64,000 nucleotides of DNA from Aphidius gifuensis. Taxonomy: Eukaryota; Arthropoda; Insecta; Hymenoptera; Braconidae. The translations under genes were made by a program, and so were the position numbers. The notes under the pieces are model-generated. The model did not search any database and was not told the DNA's origin. It worked only from the letters and a program-made list of their open reading frames with translations. Position 1 is the stretch's first letter; each line of letters begins with the position of its first letter. The stretch spans positions 18,692,365 through 18,756,364 of the forward strand of contig NC_057789.1 in the NCBI RefSeq assembly GCF_014905175.1. Reading direction: 5' to 3'. Below are positions 42,900 through 54,779 of the stretch, piece after piece.

Positions 42900-44430
42900 A
42901 AAAATTAGCGTGTTGCGAGTACGCGCGGGGGAAGTGAAACTTCTTTCAGAGTAGTTTTATGTCACGCTGAATATTAATAATAATAATAATAATATTAATC
43001 CTGACAATAATATTCGAATATAAATATTATTAGTTAATAATAATCATTAGTATTTATATTTCGAATATTATTATTATAAATTTTATTATTTATATCGTCA
43101 CATTAATGGAAGAAGGGCGTAAGTGCCATTTTTAGGAATTTTTTTTTTCTAAAAGAAAAAGGGCGTGAGTGCGAATTTATAAATTTTCGGGCTTTGCATC
43201 TAATTTTAAGGCTTAAAGAAAAAAATAAAGTGCGTATTTTCAGGGACTTACGCCTTTTTTCCATTCTCAAAATCAATTTTAATAAAAGATGAAGATTTGT
43301 AATTATTTTTATGTTTTTCGTATTGATAATAAATTATGTATAATTATCAGTCTACAATCACAATTTAAAAAATCCTGCCATTAAATAAATTTCAAATAAA
43401 AATGAAAATATGCCTTTCATCTTTTATCAAAAATTATTTTGATAACGGGAAAAAAGGCGTAAATCCTTGGACATACGCCCTTTATCCTTTATCAAAGGTT
43501 GTTACGCCCATTTTCCCTTTTTTTTTAAGTATTAAAATTAGATGAATAACCCGAAAATTTATAAATTTTCACTTACGCCCTTTTTCCTTTAAAATTGACG
43601 TTTTTGGCACTTCATTCTTTAATGCGACAATATAATTGATACCATCGATATTATTACTAATATTATATTGATCTTATTGTTAACATAATATTATTGGAAT
43701 TATTATTATTTATAATAATATTATTCATATATAACCATAGTATAAATAAAATAATAATTTCAAAAATATCATCGATAATAATAATATCAATATAATATTA
43801 GTAATAATAACAATAATATTATCGATTTATAATAATATCAGTGATATTAATAATATAAATAATAACATTGACAATAACATTCATATATAAATATTGATAA
43901 TTATTAGTATTTATATTCAAAATATTATTATTATAGATATTATTATTAATATCAATACTATTGTGAATAATTGGTAATATTATCAAAATTATTGTTGTTA
44001 TAATTATTATTTATATATATTTATAATAATTTTATTGTTATTATAATAATGATTCTTTAAACCCGCGAGATAACTATTGCTTGATACGTTCAAATGAATT
44101 TTTTTTAAAAATCAATTATTTAAGTATTAAACTCAGTTGAACTGTTTAATAATATTTAAATAAATAAACAAACAAAAAGTCGTACACGCATACACACATA
44201 GCAGCTGACGCTCCGAGTTTATACGCTATATATAGTGCATGTATAATGCTTGCCGGTATAGCAGAGAGTATAGCGGAAAGTATACGAGAGAACGTCTACA
44301 AGGGAGTATACGGGAGAGTAAACGCGAGAATAAACGGCACGGTATACGCCAGAGTATACGCGAGCGCGTAACGCTAGCAGGGCCTCGAATTTTTTCGCTA
44401 CCCTCCGTAAAGAAGTTTCACTTCAAAAAT
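42900..44430. mobile_element. Composite repeat bounded by GAAGTGAAACTTCTTT
   Basis: GAAGTGAAACTTCTTT occurs at 42,931 and inverted at 44,398. The interior is ATT-type microsatellite (42,970-43,080 and 43,640-44,050) surrounding a 540-bp foldback, then AGTATACG-rich GC sequence (44,220-44,370). The right end resembles 30,131-30,240. Boundaries are uncertain; the ORF at 44,239 is not supported. Confidence 0.4.
43085..43625. mobile_element. Foldback element with about 200-bp arms
   Basis: The left arm (43,085-43,290) and the right arm (43,430-43,625) are inverted copies sharing GGGCGTAAGTG, TTTATAAATTTTCGGG and TTACGCCTTTTTTCC. The loop is about 140 bp. No target duplication is evident. 44,431-45,084 beyond the composite has no feature. 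Confidence 0.75.
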
Positions 44431-45084
44431 TTATAAATATTTATTAACATGAATAAAATAATTAAAACAAAGAAATTAAATTTATTATATTTTTAATTTG
44501 AAGAAAATCAAGATTTATTTGTAATAGCTTGATTAAATGAAAATTCACAATTACAATGAAATAAAGAAAAAAATAGACTTTATAAGTTTATTTGAATTTT
44601 GTACACACGGAAACAATTTTTTTGTGAAATTTACAGGGTAACCACGACAGTTAGGATCGAAGTCGCATGCCTGGTAATTATTATTTGGTTTTTGTATAAA
44701 AAATACAAAGCTTTTGGTTTTATTTACATTGGCACAATGTAAAAAAAACAATATCGTAATTTTTACAGGGGTTTCCTTATTTATTTACAGTGTGTCTGAA
44801 TATAAATCTCTGGTAAATTGAGATATTTGCATGGTCATTAGGAATATTCATCTAAATTGTAGTAATTTCTCTATAGTATGGATAATAAATATTAAGCGTA
44901 TTTATTTTCAGCAGGTGATTGACAATTTATATCCAAAGAACCCGTATACTTCTACAAGGAACCATGTAAATTTTGTGTGTTTACTTGTTTATATGCAGTT
45001 TGATGAATAACATTTTTATTTTTACAGTGTTACCATGTAAAATTAAACCGATATAATTTTTTTTTTTTTCAATAAAACCTTTCC

Positions 45085-46170
45085 TTGAATAAATGATTTC
45101 CTTGAAAAATAATTCTTTGGCAACCTCAATTCCTTAGCTACATCTTTTCCTTAGATACTGCTTTTCCTTGGATATTTATAAAATAAATAAAAAATGTCCA
45201 GGGAAAAGCAGTAGCTAAGAAAAAGCAGTAGCTAAGGAAAAGATGTAGCTAAAGAATTAATGTGACTAAGGAATTATTTCCTTGAAACATAATTTTTTAA
45301 CAACATTAATTCCTTAGCCACATTAATTTCTTAGCTACTGCTTTTTCTTGGACATTTGCATTTTTAAAAAATTAATTTTCATGTATTTTATTTGTAAAAG
45401 AATCAAAAATAACCAAGGAAAAGCAGTAGCTAAGGAAAAGATGCAGCTAAGGAATTGAGGTTGCCAAAGAATTATGTTTCAAGGAAAAAATGATTCTAAA
45501 AATATAATTCTTTGGCAACCTTAATTCTTTAGCTACATCTTTTCCTTAGCTACTGCTTTTTCTTGGACATTTGTATTTTTAAAAAATAAATTTACATGTA
45601 TTTTATTCATAAAATAAATAAAAAATGTCCAAGGAAAAGCAGTAGCTAAGAAAAGATGTAGCTAAGGAATTAATGTGACTAAGGGATTATTTCCTTGAAA
45701 AATTATTCTTTGGCAACCTCAATTCCTTAGCTAAATCTTTTCCTAAGCTACTGCTTTTTCTTGGACATTTGTATTTTTAAAAAATAAATTTACATGTATT
45801 TTATTTATAAAATAAATAAAAAATGTCCAATGAAAAGCAGTAGCTAAGGAAAAGATGTAGCTAAGGAATTAATGTGACTAAGTAATTATTTCCTTGAAAC
45901 ATAATTCTTTGGCGACCTCAATTCCTCAGCTACATCAATTCCTTAGCTACATCTTTTCCTTAGCTACTGCTTTTCCTTGGATATTTGTATTTTTAAAAAA
46001 TAAATTTACATGTATTTTATTTATAAAATGAATAAAAAATGTCCAGGGAAAAGCAGTAGCTAAGGAAAAGTAGTAGCTAAGGAAAAGATGTTGCTAAGGA
46101 ATTATTTCCTTGAAACATAATTTTTTGACAACATTAATTCCTTAGCCACATTAATTTCTTAGCTACTGCA
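45085..46170. repeat. Self-complementary array of TTCCTTAGCTAC words
   Basis: About 1.1 kb alternating CTTAGCTACTGCTTTTCCTTGG with its reverse complement, in higher-order units of about 215 bp separated by TACATGTATTTTATTTATAAAA. Each unit can fold into a hairpin with arms of 60-100 bp, and adjacent units can pair as well. No ORF. A transcript would be almost wholly double-stranded. Confidence 0.85.
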
Positions 46171-46189
46171 CGCAATTCATTTTCATTTT

Positions 46190-46655
46190 CGTTACCAATT
46201 TGAGTGGCAACTTTTACCCGAAATAAATGTAAACGTTAAAATACAATTTCATTAGGTTAAATTCACAATTTTTTTGGTAAATTCTAAATTTTTTATAGTA
46301 AGTCTTACTTTTTCATTTTGTGAAAAATAAATTACCATCTAATCAGGCGAAATTTACCTGTATAAATGCACAAGTTACTTTTCAAAAATGTAAAACAAAA
46401 TTCATTATTTTATCAGGTAAAATTCGCATGTTTAGAGGTAAATTTCGCCTGATTAATTTGTCATATATTTTTTACAAAATAAAAGAGTAAGATTTGCTCT
46501 TAAAAAATTAAAAATTGACCTCATAAATTGTAAAATTTACCGAATAAAATAGTTTTTTTAGTTTTACCTTTTTTTCGGGTAAAAGTTGCATTTTTTTGCC
46601 TGGCGTCCCCCAATCGTACACAAAAAAGGTAAAACCTACCAATTATTTTTCTCCG
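46190..46655. mobile_element. Foldback element next to the spectrin-like exon
   Basis: Outer words GGCAACTTTTACCCG (46,207) and CGGGTAAAAGTTGC (46,578) and inner words TAATCAGGCGAAATTTACCT (46,339) and AGGTAAATTTCGCCTGATTA (46,436) are inverted pairs. Its right edge (TTTCTCCGTGTAG) also serves as the acceptor-like sequence of the following coding stretch. Confidence 0.65.
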
Positions 46656-46660
46656 TGTAG

Positions 46661-47230
46661 AACAAAGTGTATTATCAAATGAAACGAAAATAGAAGAACA
46701 ATTCAAAAAATTTCAACAATTACAGCAATTAATTAATGATAATCAGGATAAATTCAATTATGTCAATACAATTGAACAAGAATTATTAATGAAATTTAAT
46801 GATGATGAACAATTTGATATATTAAAAAATGAACTTGAAGATTTAATTACAAAATGGAATGATATACCAATAATATTAGATGAAAGACAACAAACTTTGA
46901 TATACAACTATTAAAAGAATTTAATGATGTCAACTTGATAATCTTGATGAATGACTAAATAAAACATCAAAATATTTAATCGAAATATCATTAAATGATA
47001 AATTAATAAAAGATGTTGAAACAACAGAATGTAAACTTGAACAAATAAATTCAACGACAAATGATATATCAAATACAAAATCAAGAATTGAAAATCTTCA
47101 AATATTGACAAATCAATTACTTGAAAATTCCGAGCCAGAATTTTCAATAATATTAAATGATAAATTAGAAAATATATTTCTTAAGCAACATGAAATAAAA
47201 GATTGTGTCACAAATTCAAAAAACATTTAG
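46661..47230 (+). pseudogene. Spectrin-repeat protein fragment (nesprin/dystrophin type), broken
   Basis: About 185 codons following an AG acceptor at 46,660. The heptad-rich product (EEQFKKFQQLQQLI, ELEDLITKWNDIP, CKLEQINSTTND, RIENLQILTNQLLE) has the spacing and Trp of a three-helix spectrin repeat, as in MSP-300/nesprin or dystrophin. Two lesions: a frameshift near 46,905 and a TGA where a conserved Trp is expected (after LDE, about 46,955). It ends at TAG 47,228 followed by AATAAA-type signals. One and a half repeats are present, so it is a fragment or retrocopy and not a full gene. Confidence 0.55.
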
Positions 47231-47349
47231 GAAGCATTATTTTATATTAATTTTTAATAAATTCATTAGGTATTCAAATGATTGAATAATATATAAATGA
47301 ACCAATTGGTTTCCATTCTTTTATATTTTACTTAACGAAAAAATATTAG

Positions 47350-47492
47350 TATAAAAGCGAGACCCAGCGATACTTGCGAGACGAGACCGAGACGAGACCG
47401 AGACCGAGACCTAAAATCCTAAAACTGCGAGACCGAGACCGAGACCGAGACCTGGTGTGAACGAGCGAGACCGATACCGAGACTCGCTGAAT
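47350..47492. repeat. GAGACCGAGACC repeat patch left of the Harbinger element
   Basis: Repeated CGAGACGAGACCGAGACC words. The patch continues at 50,647-50,665 on the other side of the element in complementary form, so the Harbinger element landed in or beside it. Confidence 0.6.
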
Positions 47493-47946
47493 CTCGGGGA
47501 CGTTCCAAAAAGCACTCGGAAACTCGGAAGGTCAAGATTGTGATCATAGAAAATTTTCGAAATTTTGTTGTGGTAAGCATGATTTTTCTTATTAAAAATT
47601 GTGAGGTTATTGCAAGTGACACTGACAAGCACAACAAGCTTTAAAAACAACCAAGTGTGATTTTAAGTGATGTTATAAATTATAAAAAAAAAAATATTAA
47701 CTATATTATTAATTGAAATTAATAAAGAAAACCAAGTGATTTTAAGTGATGTTGTTAATTAAAAAAAAAAATATTAACTATATTATTTTGCGAATGGAAT
47801 AAATAATGTTTTCACATAACCTGTAAAAATCATTATAAATTATTATTCTTTTGACAATATTAAATATTTTTTGAAAAATTATGGTAATACTCATAAATTA
47901 AATTTTTTTGTTTAATTTCATGGTGCATTTCACCTTATGTTAACAG

Positions 47947-48316
47947 AGGCAATTTGACTCCTAATCAAATACGTTTTAATACAGTCATATCTAGACACCG
48001 AGCTGTGATTGAACGTGCTTGGGCTTTACTTTTTGGACGTTATCGTCGATTAAAATACTTGGGCATGAACAGGACTGACTGGATTCCAATGACTGTTTTA
48101 GCATGTTGTGTTTTACACAACATATGTTTAAATTTTGATGCTCCACAAATATTAGAACAATATGAGAATGATGGAATACCATATTTAAATCTTCCCAATG
48201 ATGATGATAATGATAATAATAATATCAATGGGCCAGTTGAAGGTGGAGATTATCGAGACCAGCTGTGTCGAATGTTAGCTCAAAGACGACAACAGAACAT
48301 TCAAAGAAATTTTTAA
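47947..48316 (+). pseudogene. Harbinger transposase (DDE_Tnp_4), C-terminal exon only
   Basis: Begins at an AG acceptor at 47,946 and runs 122 codons to TAA. NTVISRHRAVIERAWALLF, YRRLKYLGM and CVLHNICLN are the C-terminal landmarks of PIF/Harbinger transposases, including the catalytic Glu in the VIERAW helix. The end is acidic (NDDDNDNN) followed by a basic tail. Only about 450 bp separate it from the left terminus, so the exons with the two catalytic Asp residues have been deleted. Confidence 0.85.
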
Positions 48317-48609
48317 TTATTATTTTATTGTCTGATATATTAATATACAGTCATGCATACAGTATTGTTTTTAACTTTATTACATATCATATCATGCTTG
48401 AAAATACCTTTAATAGTCTTAAAACTATATTCTAAGTTTTAACTTAGATTATGACCCTGCATAATTTATAATATGATAAATTAAATACATTTTTTTATTT
48501 CAACTAAGCCATCACAATTTCAATATATTTAAAATAATAATGAATGAAAAAAAAAAATAATTCGTCACTCTTCAGTTGGACCTTTGGCATCATTACCTTG
48601 CGCAACTAC
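48317..48609. other. Stretch with no gene
   Basis: AT-rich sequence downstream of the transposase stop with AATAAA-like signals; nothing else. Confidence 0.4.
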
Positions 48610-49130
48610 TTTTTTTTTTTTAGAGTGAACAATCACAGTTGTGGCTTTTAAAATAATAATTAATAAAAAACAAAACAAAAAAAATATTTTAAACTTTGAT
48701 CAGACTAACTGATATTACCACATTGTTCTTAATCTCAATTAGACATGTTTTTTTTTTCCTTTTTTTTTTTTGGAGTGAACAATCACAGTTGTGGCTTTTA
48801 AAATAATAATTAATAAAAAACAAAACAAAAAAAAATATTCTAAACTTTAATCAGACTATCTGACATTACCACATTGTTCTTAATCTCAATTAGACATGTT
48901 TTTTTTTTTCTTAGAGTAAACAATCACGGTTGTGGCTTTAAAAATAATAATTAATAAAAAACAAAACAAAAAAAAATATCTTAAACTTTAATCAGACTAT
49001 CTGATATTACCACATTGTTCTTAATCTCAATTAGAAATGTTTTTTTTTTTCTTAGAGTGAACAATCACAGTTGTGGCTTTTAAAATAATAATTAATGAAA
49101 AACAAAACAAAAAAATATTTTAAATCTTAA
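48610..49130. repeat. Four tandem units of about 145 bp in the Harbinger interior
   Basis: AGAGTGAACAATCACAGTTG begins units at about 48,621, 48,771, 48,913 and 49,053; each ends in a TTAATCTCAATTAGACATG word and a poly-T run. Units 2-4 are more than 90% alike. Confidence 0.9.
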
Positions 49131-49189
49131 TTAGACCAACTGGTATCACCATTTGCATAGTCTACATATTAAAATAGAAAAATAAATTT

Positions 49190-50405
49190 GTACTATGGTA
49201 ATGAGTTTCGTTGCTTCAATGTCATTTCCACGAGTTTACTTGCACGTTTCAACTCTTCAACAGCTTCTGTCTGTAATCTCATGCGCTCGAGGTGACGACT
49301 TTGTCGTTGATTTTCAGCAGCTTGCTTCATTTTAAGTACACGTTCAACAGCTCAACTTTTTTTTTTTTTTTGACTTGGTTCCAAATTATTTATTTGGATG
49401 TAAAAGTGCAGTTGCACCATATAATGATGATGCTTTATGGATTGGATTAATATTTGGTTTGTTATGGAAGATATCTTTGAATTCTTCAAAAAATTCAAAG
49501 TTTATTGGAGCTGTACCACTACTTTTACTACTCATATTGTCATTTTGTTCTACGTACTTTGATTTTAACTCAAAAAAGTGACGTTGACATTGAGCAGGTG
49601 TATAAAAGAAGCCATCATTTCTCATTGAATGAGAAATACTTTGCCATACTGAAGCATTACGAATTTTGGTACTATGAAAATTAGGTATATTTTCTTTATA
49701 CCAATATATTAAATTTAGTGAACTGTTTCTTGACCAAACAGCTCGTACATTATTCAAGTTACAATTATTTTCACCAACTTGTTGAATGTTGTGTTTTCGT
49801 TTAGCTTGATAAGATACTCGTGTAGATGTCTGTGATGTTGATGGAAAATCACTAAAGTCTCCATTTTCATTTTCAATTTCATTGAAGAGTGGATAATTAG
49901 TGTTGTCACTTGAAGAAGAAAAATTGACACATGTTGATGTACCTTTTAATTAAAAATAAAAACAAAAATTAGCATTTATTTTGGTCACTGGACTTGGTGC
50001 ATCAACAAAAGACTGATGACACATGACATAAAAAAATACCTGGTTTTATTGTGCTTGATAATACTCGTGTTGATATATTGGCATTTGGTAAACATGATGT
50101 TGATGTATTCCTCAAATAAGCTGATGCACTTGGTAATGTGCTTGGAGGATTGGTCTTGCCATTAAATGTAAAATTGAATAACTTCTGGATTTCGTCAGTG
50201 ATATAGTATACTTCTAACGATTTACCTAATTGTTATATAATTATATTGAATAATAAATTAAAATACAAAATTATTTTAATGAGTTTTATATTGTTTACTT
50301 ACTAATTTTGTTCCAGAAGTAGGCCTGATTGCCATGTATCATTGGTTTTAATTCACAGTCACGCACTAAAATGTGTGTATCACATGATAAAAATTGCTGA
50401 GACAT
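49190..50405 (-). pseudogene. Harbinger Myb/SANT-like DNA-binding protein gene, three exons
   Basis: Exon 1 (50,303-50,405) starts at ATG 50,405 (SQQFLSCDTHILVRD) and ends at a GTAAGT donor; exon 2 (50,040-50,225) continues LEVYYITDEIQKLF; exon 3 (49,386-49,942) carries a trihelix/Myb-like domain with AVWSRNSSLNLIYW, ASVWQSISHSM and CQRHFFELKSKYVE, its conserved Trp residues in place. The final coiled-coil part (49,192-49,350: AVERVLKMKQAAENQ) is cut off by a stop and a poly-A frameshift near 49,365. Such proteins bring the transposase to the element ends. Splice sites are inferred from consensus. Confidence 0.75.
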
Positions 50406-50669
50406 TTTGTCATGAATTTGTATAAGTACAAACTACAATTCAAAAAAATATTATATTGTTTAATTATTAATAATAATTATAAAAATACTTTAATAAGGAA
50501 CAAAAGTGAGTGGCATGCAAAATGGCCGTTTTTACAATCTATATTCTACAGTAACCTCTAGTTACTTTTAAGTTTATTTTATCTCTATATTTTTTCATCT
50601 ACTGCGCCGGTCCGGGTTTCCGAGTGATTTTTGGAACGTCCCCCTCGTCTCGTCTCGTACCGCATGAAG

Positions 50670-51117
50670 CCCTAATTAAAAAAAAACGTTGAAATTGTTA
50701 ATGGTATGAAAGATTTTACAAGATGGTTGTCAACAGTTTGATTTATATTTGATTATTATGAAGGAAAAAGGAACTAATGAATAATTTTACAATTTATTAT
50801 TCAATATCGATTCGAATTTTATTTAAAATTTTAAATTTAAAAAAAAAATAATAATCTAACTTGTTTATAAATCTCCTATAATTTAAATGTACAATTTTCA
50901 TTACAGACAAAAAAAAAAAAAAAATATGTATTAAATTACACGAATAAAATTAAAAAAAAAATTATCTATGGATTATTATGATAACTATATTTCTTTTCTA
51001 ATTAAAATTTCTATAGTTACTTCATATTCATTTGTATTTTGTCCAGAATTGACCATTCAAAGAATTCCACTTCCTGGATGGAGTAAATTTTGTTTTTCTT
51101 TCATCTTTAAAAAATTT
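50670..51117. other. AT-rich stretch with no gene
   Basis: Homopolymer-rich sequence; a plausible 3' untranslated region for the exon to the right on the minus strand, with AATAAA complements near 50,940. Confidence 0.35.
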
Positions 51118-51123
51118 ATTTCA

Positions 51124-51174
51124 AATTAATCTACCACCATTGCCAGTATTCGTTAGACCACCACCTTGAATCTA
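51124..51174 (-). CDS. Candidate terminal coding exon, 16 codons
   Basis: On the minus strand a strong pyrimidine tract and TTTATAG acceptor is followed by codons for IQGGGLTNTGNGGRLI, a TGA, and an overlapping AATAAA. The Gly/Asn-rich ending looks like a natural protein C-terminus. No upstream exon is recognised in the 1.6 kb to the right (51,175-52,780), which otherwise shows nothing. Confidence 0.3.
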
Positions 51175-52780
51175 TAAAAAAACAAGAAAAAAAAATACTT
51201 TTCAATTTGTAATATTATATCGAATGTATATTCAAATTTTTTTTTTATCAATATGCTTCTTTACTCCAGTTGATAAAGTAGGAATTTACGAATCAATATA
51301 TCCGTCGGACAAATCAACATTTTATAGCTTTTGTTAGTTTGTCATTTCGTAGATTTGATTTTAATGGTAATTGGCCTTTTTAAAATGATTCGAATTACAT
51401 AATCTATATACATAATCTATATGTTATGCAATAGAAGTAAATAAAAAAAATGTTAAGACTGTGTAGTGCAAATTAAAATTCACACTTTACATTAGTACAC
51501 TCATATTCGATCACTTTAATGACTCTTTCTGTTAAAATACATTCGGAATCTTTAAGAGAATTGATCCTTACCCTCGGAAAACTTTTCATGAAAAATTTCT
51601 AATTACTACGAATTATGAATGTTTATTTATAGAACAATTCAAAAACAGTAATTTATTAAAAATCTTTTCGTATGGAATATAAATTTCGAAATTACCCTGA
51701 TAATAAATTTGATGTTACTATGTATATTATTTATTTAATTTAAGTTTGTTTTCGAAGACTAGCATTTTTAGTTAAAACAATTGCATACATAATTTGATTA
51801 CATATTTAATCGCAAAATACATTGTTGACAATTGAAGTTTTTGAAAAATCATAGATTGTCAAATTCAACAGAAACACGCAAAAAATGTTTTACTTCAACA
51901 GTGGATTTTAATTCCATTAATTCCATTATATTATTTGACATTTTTTTTAAAGAAAGAGCTTAAAGTTTCAACAAAATAATCACATCATATAAAACTTTAT
52001 TATCAAGATTTCCCAAGTTCTTATAATAAAAAATTTGAAGCTCATGCTGATTAAATGATTTCATAAATTAATTATCAGTACATCGAAAGACCAATTCACT
52101 TAATAAATTTTTTCAGTGCAACATCGCAATTATACTGGATTTAATCTTCCAATGCCCCAAATTTTTCTAGTTACATAATATCGGGAAGTTGTTCAATTGG
52201 TAACTTATCTGTTCATTACAAGACAATTTCACTATAAATCTGAACTTGGGACCTTTTAATTTTGTGCAGTTTTACCACTCTGACGAACGAAATTTGGCCC
52301 CCCTGTCCTCAAGCCTCCAATTCTGAGGGCAAAATTAAAGTTTACATTTACGGCCGATGAGGGCGTTCGAAAATGTTGTTTCGGCAGTTCTATGTTAAAT
52401 TTATTTCATGACAAGAGAGCTCATTTTTACTTTTGCAAGCTCAAAAAGAAAATGATAAATCATAAATTTTTGAATATTATTTCAAGACATGTTTCGAAAT
52501 CTGCTATTGAGCTGGTTAATTATAATTGAGACCGATATTGCAGAAAATAACTGGGATTACCATATGATATCAACATAACTAGATCTTGTCTAGGGAATCG
52601 GAAGGAGCAAGACTGCTCTTACCGAAATACATGTAGTGCTATACCCCTGGGCCCTGACTGACTGACACTAATCTAGGGAAGTAAATAGGGGTTTTCGAAG
52701 TTTTCTTTGAAATCGATCTGAATTGCTGCAATCTTAAAGATTACAATTAAACTGAGGTTTTGGAACTTACCTCTGACAAT
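51175..52780. other. Long stretch with no recognised gene
   Basis: Non-repetitive, moderately AT-rich; I see no coding block, terminal repeat or RNA gene. It may be intron. A small ATT array follows at 52,780-52,880. Confidence 0.4.
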
Positions 52781-53009
52781 AATATTCAAATATAAATATT
52801 AATTATTATTAGTATTGTTATCATATATATATATTCATAGTATGATTATTAATGATGACAATAAGTTTATAAATAAAATTAATGCTAATAATAGTTTAAG
52901 GAATGTTGTCGAGAATGATTACTGGAATATAAGAAAACTTGAAGGATACTTTCTATGCCTCGTAAATGCATAGACATGTTGCTAAAGATAGCTAGATACA
53001 AGTGTATAC

Positions 53010-53300
53010 TTCTCTTACTAACGCATGCGCACATAATGTTCTGTACAATCAACATAGATATTAACTAGAATTTCCCTATAGACTTAAGTCAAGATAACTT
53101 TCGCTTGTCAACATGGCCGACATAATTCTGGGCGATCTGAGCATGCGCAACACATAAATTTACTATAGAAATTACATCGACTAAGGACATATCACTAGTT
53201 TTATGGTAATTAAAACGGCCATGTTCACAAGTTTGACACAATTCAAATCGTTGCGCATGCTTAGTGCGTTTTACAAGAAAAAGTTGGCTGGGCGTGAGTT
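53010..53300. promoter_or_regulatory. Cluster of GCATGCGC and CGGCCATG sites, possible promoter
   Basis: Three GCATGCGC-type words (53,022; 53,140; inverted 53,254) like NRF-1/ewg sites, plus ATGGCCGA and CGGCCATG (53,112; 53,216) like YY1-type sites, in under 250 bp of otherwise low-GC sequence. The symmetric placement suggests a bidirectional element. No coding start is recognised next to it. 53,301-54,240 holds no clear feature. Confidence 0.3.
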
Positions 53301-54279
53301 TACAGATGGCTGTCATGACGTTTTTTAATTGTTTAAAAAAAAGTATTTTTTTTTCTTGTGACGTGCTTTTAAGTGCGTCCCTCTTTACACTACGCCCTGG
53401 GCAGTTGTCCTTCTTGCCCACCTCTTGTTACGGCACAGGAAACCAGAGTAGGTCACTCGACCCGTCAGACGTAGATATGAAAAAAAATTACCAAAATAAG
53501 GAATCTACAAGTCCATTTAAGTTATGCGAATAATTATTCTGATTTCGATAATTAAATAAAAATTCAATCTTTAAACATTCCATTCATCTTTATATAATGA
53601 ATGTACGAACTTACGAGTGGAAATCGTAGATAATATGATTCACGTGCAATAACATATTAGTATGTTTGGAAATAAGAAAATAACTTCTTGACTATGATAC
53701 GATCCGTTAAATTTTTGTTTTTTTTCGTTCCTCATGTCAACGCATTTTCCGATTGCCTCAAATAATTGAAGTGATATATACGTTTGCCGTTCCCGAACAT
53801 TGAATAAATATCTCGATACTCGTAGAAATTTAATTATGAAAATTTAGTTTGTCGACAATAAGCATTCACGTGAAATCTAGATCCACCTATTCAAGATCAT
53901 ATCTCCGAAATCAAACGATATAAACACTTTTTTTGCATGTATACTGATAAAGAAATCGTATTCGTTATTGGCAACGGTACGGAGAAACCAGAGGAAATAC
54001 ACGGCCCTAGCGAAAATATCGACAGTCGGTTTACGCACTAATCTCATACGAAAACTACACAAAACCGACACACAAATATATTATATACGGATTATCAAGA
54101 CATAAAAAGAAATAGTAGTAGTATTTTAATAAATAGAAGATAATGTCTGAAAATTTCTAAATATTATTTTCATGATTTAAGATACATTAGAATTTTTTTC
54201 AAATAATTTTTTTAATATAAAAACTCAATTCTGTTTGTATTTAAGAAGTAGGGTTCTGCTGTCAAAATCAGTCAGAATC

Positions 54280-54620
54280 GTCTGCAGTGCACGACTAAGA
54301 ATTCCGAATTCTGACACAAATCCGACGGACGTATGACAGTATATTTTTATTTTGTATTTTTTAATTTTAAAAAAGCATTTAATATTGAACGAAAATTCTT
54401 ATTATTATTAAGATATAATATTTCAATAATTCTAGGCTTATTAGATTTGATTTCAAAATTAATTTTAACTTAAAAAAAAAAAAGAGGCACGACTGTGAAA
54501 ATTTGCAATTCTCACACAATCGCGACACATGTACAGTATATTTTTATTTTGTATTTTTGAATATTACAATGCGTTTGATAATAAAAATTTTTGTTCAATA
54601 AGATTTTTTTTTAAATTAAC
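54280..54620. repeat. Diverged tandem duplication of about 210 bp
   Basis: ACAGTATATTTTTATTTTGT occurs at about 54,338 and 54,534, each preceded by an AATTCTGACAC or AATTCTCACAC word. Nothing coding. Confidence 0.5.
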
Positions 54621-54779
54621 TATTTTATCATAAAATTAAAAAAAAAAAAAATGAAATATCTATTATATCAATCATTTCCCAAGGTAATTTTTTATATTTT
54701 TATAGTTTTTTTATTTTAAATTATTTTATAAACTTCAGTTACTAATTTTTTTTATATTTTTTTTTTTTTTTTGTTGCAG

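Larger units (their letters stand above)
47496..50643. mobile_element. PIF/Harbinger-type DNA transposon, decayed
   Basis: Termini GGGGACGTTCCAAAAAGC and its complement (ending 50,643), inverted repeats of about 30 bp, with CTC on both sides (47,493-47,495 and 50,644-50,646) as a 3-bp duplication. Inside: a transposase remnant on the plus strand and a Myb/SANT-like gene on the minus strand, the two-gene layout of Harbinger elements. The transposase lacks most of its N-terminal half, so it is not autonomous. Confidence 0.85.

Noticed and set aside
47411..47650. Ser/Arg/Leu-rich ORFs over the GAGACC repeat
   Set aside because: Both frames are simply translations of the hexamer repeat.
53089..53421. 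110-codon minus-strand ORF
   Set aside because: No recognisable domain, overlaps the GCATGCGC cluster and an opposite-strand ORF of similar quality.
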